Shown here in pieces: positions 57,954 to 64,000 of a stretch of DNA of 64,000 bases (positions are counted from its first letter, which is position 1; each line of letters begins with the position of its first letter). Under the pieces are notes generated by a model, which searched no databases, was not told where the DNA came from, and saw nothing but the letters and a program-made list of their open reading frames with translations. Source of the stretch: Allantophomopsis cytisporea (lineage: Eukaryota; Ascomycota; Leotiomycetes; Phacidiales; Phacidiaceae); the NCBI GenBank assembly GCA_024752435.1, contig CP103031.1:1-64000 (forward strand), in the 5' to 3' direction. The position numbers and the translations under genes were made by a program.

Positions 57954-58480
57954 ATGAGTGTCCTCATCACCAAATTCCAGAACACACCAGACGTTAGCGC
58001 CGTCATGCAGACCCTCGCGACTATGCAAAATGACCTACGAACGACAGCAGAGACCATGCAATCCACAGCAATGACGGTCCAACAGACAGCAGTAACGCAT
58101 CAACAGGTTGCTAGAACGACCCAGGAAACCAATCAAGCCGTGAAGGAAACCGCTGAGAGGGGGAGAGCAACGACCGCACTCCTGCAAGAAACAAATGACA
58201 TAGCCAAAGCCACGAATGACAATGCAAAAGCGATTGGGTCTACACCCGCCTTTAAGGCTTCATATGCGTCGGTGTTGAGTACCAACGCCGCGCCACTCAG
58301 CAAACCAATTACACTATCCACTCAGACATCATCGTTCATCCAAGCACAGCGCGAGATCATCGTGAAGATTGCAGACCCCTCCACTATTGAGAGCCTCCGA
58401 CTTACAGAGCCATGTTGACCGTGCAATGAAATTGAAGAATGAAATTGAGGTATGGCATCCCCTTTATATATACTCGTTCA
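57954..58480 (+). mobile_element. LINE ORF1 (gag-like) relic, 3'-truncated
   Basis: The frame from ATG 57954 (MSVLITKFQNTPDVSAVMQT) encodes a coiled-coil region rich in TT/TAETMQST and VQQTAVTHQQVA repeats. It is followed by YASVLSTNAAP and QREIIVKIADPSTIESL, then after a frame loss AHVDRAM. The REIIV.I.DP.T..SLR motif followed by HVDRA is typical of ORF1 proteins of Tad-type fungal LINEs. The rest of ORF1 and the whole ORF2 are missing. Loss of the 3' part is unusual for a LINE insertion and points to later deletion. Confidence 0.65.
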
Positions 58481-59150
58481 GACCCGGCCAATTTTCAACA
58501 GCTGAATTATTCTTAGGTGTTTCTTGAATTCTCTTATCTTTGTTGGTAAGGGATCCACAGCTCATACAGACAGGTCTGCCAACAAAGAGATATATATATG
58601 ATGAGTTACGTCAACGATCAGATGTTCTCTAGGGTTCGCCTTTGAGATCTTGAGGCGGTGGGTTTACGTCTGTCTATTGCGTACCTCGTTGCCTACAATG
58701 TATAAAAGACTATACAATATATACTCTTATCGTATTGTCTTCCCAGATATCATTGAATGTTGCGGAAATCTTAGGGAAGCCCGACAATCTACGAAACAAC
58801 AGGCTTAAGAGAGTCAACGCTATATACGAGGTTCCGAAGAAAATTCGGTACCTTACTCTATTCTTACTCGCTATCTAGTATACTTGCGTTTCAAGAGCTT
58901 ACTAGAGCTACTCTTCAGTAAAAGGATGCTTACGGAATAGCTTTAGATCATCTAAACCCGAGTTGAGGTACAAAAGAGAGAGCAGGGACGAAACCTTATA
59001 ATATGATAGTAGAATTCGTCTTTGAGAGGAGTAAATAATTCGTTCGCAAGACCGGATTTGCAGATGGAGAAATTAATTGAAGGAATGGATGATTAAAGAG
59101 TTTCTTCATTTCTGTAGCAGATCTAGGTATGTTCATTGAGTAACTCTGTA
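58481..59150 (+). other. Decayed coding-like sequence of unknown origin
   Basis: In shifting plus-strand frames one can read FEILRRWVYVCLLRTSLPT, then IVFPDIIECCGNLREA, and then RVNAIYEVPKKIRYLTLFLL followed by a stop and YTCVSRAY. The runs look like once-translated protein, but I cannot assign a family. No intact frame remains. Confidence 0.3.
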
Positions 59151-59893
59151 TTACTGGCAAAAATAATCAATGACCTTCACCAAGTAACTCCCATCCTTTT
59201 CATTCCTCTCAAGCATTCTTAGGAGACTTCGCCTGTCTATCTTGTTCCGTTCCTGCATCGCCTCGAGCACCACAGCTACATGGGTCGGCCCCAGAATTTT
59301 CAACTCCCCGCAGTCTTCAGATGAGACTTTTCGAACCTTTCTGCGATGAACCTTTGATGGTACAGTCTGGTAGAAGTCCTTGCTGGCTTTGGGGGTGATA
59401 GGATATTCTTATGAACAGGTTAGTATATCTTTTCCAGAAACTGGCTTCATCACTTACTTTGACTACTCTCTGATTCGTAGTCATCAGTCCACTTCCGCTT
59501 TAAGCTTCTACCACTTCCCGTTTCTTCGATTGGAGAGAGTGTTTTGTGTTAAAGCATTGCATCCTCACTATATTGTACTATAGATTCTTCAGAGCTAACC
59601 AAATGGGGAACAATCGATTTTCCACCATCAGGCTCCTGAGGGATGAAAGACGGAGTGATAGGTCTTGATCGCTCAACTGGTGAATACGGTAGTATCGGTG
59701 CTTCGTCGCTTTAGACTGCAGCGTTGAGTTCGGGCGTAGTCTTGGGGATAGTGAGGAAAGGTACAGCATCTGCGCTGAGCGTATCATGGGTGGTAGCGCA
59801 AGGGCTTGGTATGGTCACCTTTGTGACATCGCTTTCTCTCGACTGACAGAGGTTCCCGGTGAGTGCTCCAGAGACCGATGAAGGAGAGCTGAG
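59151..59893 (-). pseudogene. 5'-truncated, stop-containing member of a small basic-protein family (copy A)
   Basis: The minus strand reads ALSSPSSVSGALTGNLCQS, FLTIPKTTPELNAAV, a TAA, SDEAPILPYSPVERSRPITP, SIVPHLVSSEES, another TAA, then SLKRKWTDDYESESSQ. A 71-nt intron (59457-59387, GTAAGT donor, branch CTAACC) leads to TSKDFYQTVPSKVHRRKVRK, VVLEAMQERNKIDRRSLLRM and VIDYFCQ. It shares gene structure and motifs (SDE...P.SP..., SLKRK, intron, basic helical C-terminus) with the intact gene at 60541. Its beginning overlaps the sequence of the fragment at 62200 (GCTCTGGAGCACTCAC shared; copy A has a T variant) but its own N-terminus is missing. The function is unknown; basic nuclear-type composition. 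Confidence 0.5.
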
Positions 59894-59904
59894 AGCTAAT
59901 GCAA

Positions 59905-60143
59905 ATGAGCCTCTTGGTCGATAGCAAGTTCAACGGTCGACAGGTAAGGCAGGCTGTTACGTACCATCGATTAATAGACTAATTCGTATGTAGATCAAAA
60001 ACGCCATGGCTACTGCCCAAGCGTTAGCCGCCAGACGAGGAAGTAATGTCTGCTTCTCCCATTTGAGACAAGCTGTGAAGGCCAGTGAGAAGTTCATCAA
60101 TGAATTCAACGGAACGGAAAATACCAACAGCTTGTTTATGTGA
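59905..60143 (+). pseudogene. 3' end of an AAA-ATPase gene
   Basis: Two exon pieces, 59905-59943 (MSLLVDSKFNGRQ) and 59994-60143, joined in phase 0 across a 50-nt intron, encode NGRQIKNAMATAQALAARRG, then FSHLRQAVKASEKFINEFNG. NGRQI.NA...A.ALA is the C-terminal lid signature of a fungus-specific AAA-ATPase family. The ATPase core is absent; immediately upstream (left of about 59895) is the oppositely oriented small-gene copy A. This is a junction fragment. Confidence 0.7.
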
Positions 60144-60540
60144 ACGCTTCTTGAAGTGGAGATACTGCTGGTTTAGGGTAGAATCGAGGCTTTACTTTTG
60201 TCATTCAACATCGACAGTAATACTGTAGTGCTCGATCGCTGTTTGTTTCAATAATACGTTAGTATTCATTTTAAGAATGTTTGTCAGTAGTTTATTTAGA
60301 TATAATGCAGCTTCATACTGCAGACAGATTAAGGCATATAATTGCGGCAGTTAGGTCAAGAACGTCTATGCAGGTCTCTTATCTGCAGGTGTGCTCTGCA
60401 GGCGTGCTCTGTAATCGTTTGTATGTAGTGTTAGCGGTGGCATGAGTATAAGTACTCAGTAGATGCCCCGTTTCTTCCATCACTTCTCACCATCACTTCT
60501 CATCATACTTTGTACCCTTACCAAAGATACTCCAATTCCT
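60144..60540. other. Spacer and promoter of the following gene
   Basis: No gene. The last about 110 bases, with a GGCATGAGTATAAGTACTCA block, CACTTCTCACCATCACTTCT and CTTTG-type runs, resemble the sequence before 62200 (GAGTATAAGTAG, CACTTCCTCCCTCATCTCCA), which suggests duplicated promoters. Confidence 0.45.
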
Positions 60541-61255
60541 ATGTCGGTAAACATGTCAAAATCAATCAACGTACCTTTTTCCGTCCAATCTATCGACCCT
60601 CTACTTGACCTCGCCACCAAGGCATCTCAAATTCTTTCTAGTCAAGTGGCTTCCCCGCTTCCTCCCAGCGACGAACTCAGTGCTCCGTCTGTGGGCAACG
60701 CCAAGACCACCTCAGCCTTCAAGATGAATCCCCCACGGAAAATGGAAGAAGCTAGTGTGATACACGGTGGAATACAGCTTGGTACCTCGGATGAAGAGGA
60801 GATACCGACACGCCCATGCTCCCCCAGCGAGTATGTAAAGATCTCGAGCCGCTATGTTCATCGATATGATGGAATCAATCATCCTGTCAACGAAAAGGGT
60901 AGCATTGGCATGTCCTTGAAGCGCAAGCGTAGTAGTGAGAATGAGCTAGAAGAGAGTGAGGGTAAGTACTGAATTCTTTCAAAGATTAAATCACTGACCG
61001 GACTGATTAGCCGCCACTATTATCCTCAGCAACGATGAAAATAATCCCGTACATCACAGGGAAGTTCGAAAAGTTCTAGACAAACGATCTAAAGAGACTG
61101 AAGGCAGCCTTCTTAAATCAGTGCAGGCCAGGAATCGAAGAGACCGGAAACTTCTGAAAAAACTGATGAAACGCAATAAGCGCGAGAGAAAGCAGTTGGA
61201 AAAGGCTGCCATTCATATTCGAGGGCATAGTTGCAAGAAACGAAGTCGTAAATAG
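60541..61255 (+). CDS. Small basic nuclear-type hypothetical protein (copy B, intact)
   Basis: Two exons, 60541-60961 and 61011-61255, across a 49-nt intron (donor GTAAGT, acceptor GATTAG); 221 residues, frame exact. An alternative start at MSKSINVPF is five codons in. The N-terminal half is Ser/Pro-rich, then SDEEEIPTRPCSPSEYV, then MSLKRKRSSE (nuclear-signal-like). The second exon is strongly basic: RKVLDKRSKETEGSLLKSV and KLLKKLMKRNKRERKQLEK form a likely long helix. It is related to copy A (59151-59893) and probably to fragment C (62200). No known domain. Its repeated association with broken AAA-ATPase and helicase-like genes suggests it belongs to a mobile or subtelomeric gene set, which is inference. 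Confidence 0.6.
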
Positions 61256-62199
61256 ATGAGTATAGTGAAATTTGTATTTACTCAATAGCAGATGTGAGTC
61301 GATACCAGAAGAACCTTTGACTTGATCTTTCCGAGAATGTTGCCCTCCCCATATTTGTAGACGTACTCATATCTCATACCGCTCTCTCAAGTAATGAGAG
61401 CCAGTGGTACTCAGCATTTTTATTGTCTGCATAAAGCTAATCACGATCGAAATGAGAATGACGCCAACAGTTCTGGATCCCGGCAGAGATTCTTATAATG
61501 TCACATACCCTGATATGTCAGCTGTGTTATTCGGGCCATAGGAGAACATAAACAGTGGTTTGGGGCGGAGCTAGATGCCTTTCAAGAGATGAGTACATCG
61601 GATAAGGTACGAATCAGAAAGTCAACAATGTTGGAAGATGTGATGAAAGCAACGTGATTCCTAAGTTGAGCAATCGTCAGCCAAATTGATTGGAAAGCGC
61701 TCTTCATTGTAGTTATCTGTCGACATTTCCTTTCACTCCGCAGCTCAGGAGTTACAATCATCGGAGTGAAGTCCATTCCAGTGTTGGATGACCCAACACC
61801 GTCACAACATCCTTCAAGTCCTGGAGCTATTTCTTCCGCAGAAGCTCCAGTTGCTACGATAAGGCAGGCTTTTCGTCCGCTAATGGCTCAGAATGCTCCA
61901 GATTGACTCGCATGATCCCTTTGGACAAGGAGCTTACCGCGCCACCGCACACCTTAGGACCTGGTGACTCCAATGATAGAGTAAGCCTGCCACTGCGCAG
62001 AGCAGTGGAATCTGGCCGTTGAGGGAATTCATGTAGATCTCGTATCAGCAGGTGAGTTTGCCTGATTCCACAAGTAGCAACATGGGTGTTTCGAGTATAA
62101 GTAGAGAGGTGTGCCACCACTTCCTCCCTCATCTCCATCATTCTTCGTCAACATTTTGCACTCTTGGCAAAAGCAGACTCATTCTCCCTACCTACAGAT
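61256..62199. other. Spacer, possible small decayed frames
   Basis: Plus-strand sequence at about 61740-61904 reads LDDPTPSQHPSSPGAISSA and APVATIRQAFRPLMAQNAPD before a stop, protein-like but unassigned. The last 150 bases resemble the promoter of gene B. Minus-strand frames at 61582-61776 and 61854-62141 have no recognisable domain. Confidence 0.4.
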
Positions 62200-62390
62200 A
62201 TGTCGACTTTCACATCGGAAGCCCTCCACCCGATCAACATGTCACTTGGTGGGATGGCCGCTACACAGCCCTCCGCCAAAGGAAGTGCTGAGCAACGTCA
62301 GTCTTCTCCTGGTGATATTGCTCTTCCTCCATAAGCTCCCAGCTCTCCGTCATCGGGCTCTGGAGCACTCACTGGAAACCCTTGTCAGTC
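62200..62390 (+). pseudogene. N-terminal fragment of the small basic-protein family (copy C)
   Basis: ATG 62200 opens MSTFTSEALHPINMSLGGMA, ending SPGDIALPP with TAA at 62332. The same frame continues APSSPSSGSGALTGNPCQS, which matches the start of copy A (ALSSPSSVSGALTGNLCQS). After about 62390 the sequence switches to the end of the oppositely oriented helicase-like gene. Copy C therefore holds the beginning that copy A lacks, with about 50 bp of overlap. Confidence 0.5.
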
Positions 62391-64000
62391 AATTGATTGC
62401 GTACGTCGTCCAAGAATGACCATCCCACACGGCTCTCTGATGGCTGATCTACCATGGACTCCCAATGCAACCGGGGTAACTGGCGGGTATCGACGTCCCC
62501 GCTCATCTCGTCCATCGTGGGCAACATCATCAATCCTTGGAACAACCGTTGTTGTATCTCTCGTGTCATCCCGTGCAGCATACCACGCAACTGGCCCATG
62601 TTGAATCGCAACTTCGGGTACAATATTGTGTCCTGGCCGATCCATTGAATCCGTCCTTCGGCTGTTGTGGTGTACCGGATCTTCATGCCGTACGTACGCA
62701 TGCGATATATCCAATGTATGGGGACTGCCCTCTTACCGGGCTGTCCCAATATCATGAACCGCTCCATGGCTTCTTGGACGCGGAAATACAACGGGGACGC
62801 CTTGGTTTTGGCCTGTACAACGCTATACCCGTGGACACACAACTCCTCAATGGCCTCCTGTCGCTGCTCGTATGCATATTGGACTACCATCAACCGGGCC
62901 AACTTGATAATGGCCGAATATATGGGCGTATACTCCATGGGTGACATCCACCCGCTATCGTCGTCTTCAATCCCCAAAACTGCCAATCCACTGATCAATA
63001 CGCAATCGTACTCGCCCTCTTCCCATGCGTGATCCAATATGGCGATGCACAACTCCAATACGCTTTGTTGGACTTTGGCCATCTCTTCAATCATCTCGTC
63101 CGAATCCCATCCCTTGTCCTTGGCCGTACGACTTGTATTCCCACTCTGATTCTGACTCCAACCCTCACTCTCTTTCTGCTTAGCTTCCCACGCTTCAAAC
63201 TCTTCTACCCGCGCATATACCTGATCCCGGGCCTTGACTTGCTTCCTTGTCAATTGATATGCCGGTCGCTCATCCGTGGGAACCTTCTGACTGCGGAAAA
63301 AATAACACAATACTGCCTCCCATACACGACTGTACTTGTGCGCTGTGCCCCTATCCATCCATCCGCTTAATCCCATGGTCGGCGTCTTCCCATACTCCTT
63401 GCGGTGGGCTACAAACAATGCTTCACTGCCTACTGTATCAACTGTACCCTGGCACTCGCGGATCATCCACCTGAATGCCTTGCATATCAATTTTAACTTG
63501 CGCTCTTCGTGCTCTTCATCTTCACGCTCTGCTGCCTCTTGCCCTTTACCCACCTCCGACGTCGGTTGTTGTTGCTGCTGTCGCTGTCGCCCTTGCCGTC
63601 GTTGCCGTCCCTGCTGTCTCTGCTCTCCTCCCTCCTCGGGCAATCGGATCCACCCATGTAACTGCGGTCGCTCGAATGTGGCCAAATGCATGGACCACTG
63701 GGTGCGGGTCAACCACGGGTTGGGTGAACTGTGGCTGTCCTCTTCTTTGATGATACGCTCTTGCTCTGCCTTGTATTCCTCTTTGACGGCCCTCACAGCT
63801 TCCTTCTCTATTCTGAATAGACGCTCGCTCCTGCTCTCGCTCTTACTTACCCTGTCCCCTTGCAAATCGACATTATCGCTGCTACTACTGCTAGTCCTCT
63901 TTACTTCGAAAAATGCTGACCCGGGTCCAATGTGGAAAAACCGCTGACAATGAACGCTTGACCATGGTACTTGTACGGACTGACTACGCCTTGGTCGCCC
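62369..64000 (-). CDS. C2H2/DUF3505-type large helicase-associated protein, partial at window edge and 3'-truncated
   Basis: The minus-strand frame is open from the window edge (GRPRRSQSVQVPW at 64000) to TGA at 62371-62369, 543 residues. CQRFFHIGPGSAFFEVKR, then NPWLTRTQWSMHL, a Gln/Arg low-complexity linker, RPAYQLTRKQVKA, ELCIAILDHAWEEGEYDCVL, MEYTPIYSAIIKLARLMVV, THWIYRMRTYG-like WIYRMRTYGMKIRYTT and VGWSFLDDVRNQLT follow the order of the N-terminal half of very large fungal proteins. Those proteins carry C2H2/DUF3505 segments and, in full form, a RecQ-like helicase, and they are frequent in subtelomeric and accessory DNA. The expected continuation after DDVRN is missing: a GTGAGT donor-like site follows and then copy C in the opposite direction. 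It is probably a truncated gene. Family assignment is from memory of motif order. Confidence 0.55.
   Translation of the reverse strand, partial: GRPRRSQSVQVPWSSVHCQRFFHIGPGSAFFEVKRTSSSSSDNVDLQGDRVSKSESRSERLFRIEKEAVRAVKEEYKAEQERIIKEEDSHSSPNPWLTRTQWSMHLATFERPQLHGWIRLPEEGGEQRQQGRQRRQGRQRQQQQQPTSEVGKGQEAAEREDEEHEERKLKLICKAFRWMIRECQGTVDTVGSEALFVAHRKEYGKTPTMGLSGWMDRGTAHKYSRVWEAVLCYFFRSQKVPTDERPAYQLTRKQVKARDQVYARVEEFEAWEAKQKESEGWSQNQSGNTSRTAKDKGWDSDEMIEEMAKVQQSVLELCIAILDHAWEEGEYDCVLISGLAVLGIEDDDSGWMSPMEYTPIYSAIIKLARLMVVQYAYEQRQEAIEELCVHGYSVVQAKTKASPLYFRVQEAMERFMILGQPGKRAVPIHWIYRMRTYGMKIRYTTTAEGRIQWIGQDTILYPKLRFNMGQLRGMLHGMTREIQQRLFQGLMMLPTMDEMSGDVDTRQLPRLHWESMVDQPSESRVGWSFLDDVRNQLTDKGFQ

Noticed and set aside
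62369..64000. Chromosome-end (telomere) proximity
   Set aside because: The helicase-associated family is often subtelomeric, but no TTAGGG/CCCTAA array is present in the window.

Overview
The window looks like an accessory, repeat-rich stretch of a filamentous ascomycete (Pezizomycotina) genome. The reasons are: many introns of about 49-80 nt with GT..AG ends and CTRAY-type branch sites; fungus-specific families (NACHT/ankyrin NLRs, DUF3435, DUF6594, fungal F-box proteins, a fungal-type APH kinase, an ENA-type Na+-ATPase, a secreted tannase); decayed fungal transposons; and C-to-T stop mutations in CpA context that resemble repeat-induced point mutation (RIP). I cannot name the species.

Layout. 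0.4-1.8 kb: LRR-like acidic protein (-). 2.4-3.2 kb: mutated coding relic. 3.6-5.8 kb: three-exon Myb/SANT protein, followed by a decayed copy of its own DNA-binding end. 6.4-7.5 kb: 5'-truncated DUF6594 membrane protein and a small unknown gene. 8.4-13.8 kb: an NLR-type gene, nucleoside-phosphorylase domain then NACHT then about 20 near-identical 99-bp ankyrin units, whose single frame is broken by 11 TAG codons and no frameshift. 14.1-16.6 kb: five-exon DUF3435 tyrosine-recombinase-like gene (-) with C2H2 fingers and one internal TAG. 16.6-20.1 kb: gene-poor DNA with minisatellites. 20.1-20.9 kb: small single-pass membrane protein with a Cys-rich tail. 21.0-23.3 kb: decayed AT-hook protein of unknown function. 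24.3-30.6 kb: an intact six-exon NLR (membrane anchor, alpha/beta-hydrolase, NACHT, ankyrin; 1988 aa). 31.4-31.6 kb: Ty3/gypsy gag relic. 32.9-34.2 kb: HNH protein. 35.3-35.9 kb: F-box protein. 37.1-37.8 kb: LINE tail. 38.8-40.2 kb: zinc-finger/APH kinase-like protein. 45.0-46.6 kb: tannase/feruloyl esterase. 48.5-49.6 kb: LINE. 50.6-52.3 kb: frameshifted F-box-family gene. 53.3-55.3 kb: dead piggyBac-like element. 55.5-56.1 kb: tail of an ENA Na+-ATPase. 56.2-56.7 kb: deaminase-like gene with a premature stop. 57.9-58.4 kb: LINE ORF1 relic. 59.2-64.0 kb: mosaic of a split small-gene family, an AAA-ATPase tail and a C2H2/DUF3505-helicase-like protein that runs off the window.

How the parts relate. 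A DUF3435 gene transcribed leftwards into an NLR and a Myb/SANT gene is the arrangement expected at the captain end of a Starship-type giant transposon; here the captain carries an internal stop, so any such element is probably immobile. The two NLRs have different N-terminal effectors but both carry near-identical ankyrin units, a substrate for both rapid change and RIP. The right third is mostly broken pieces joined at abrupt junctions.
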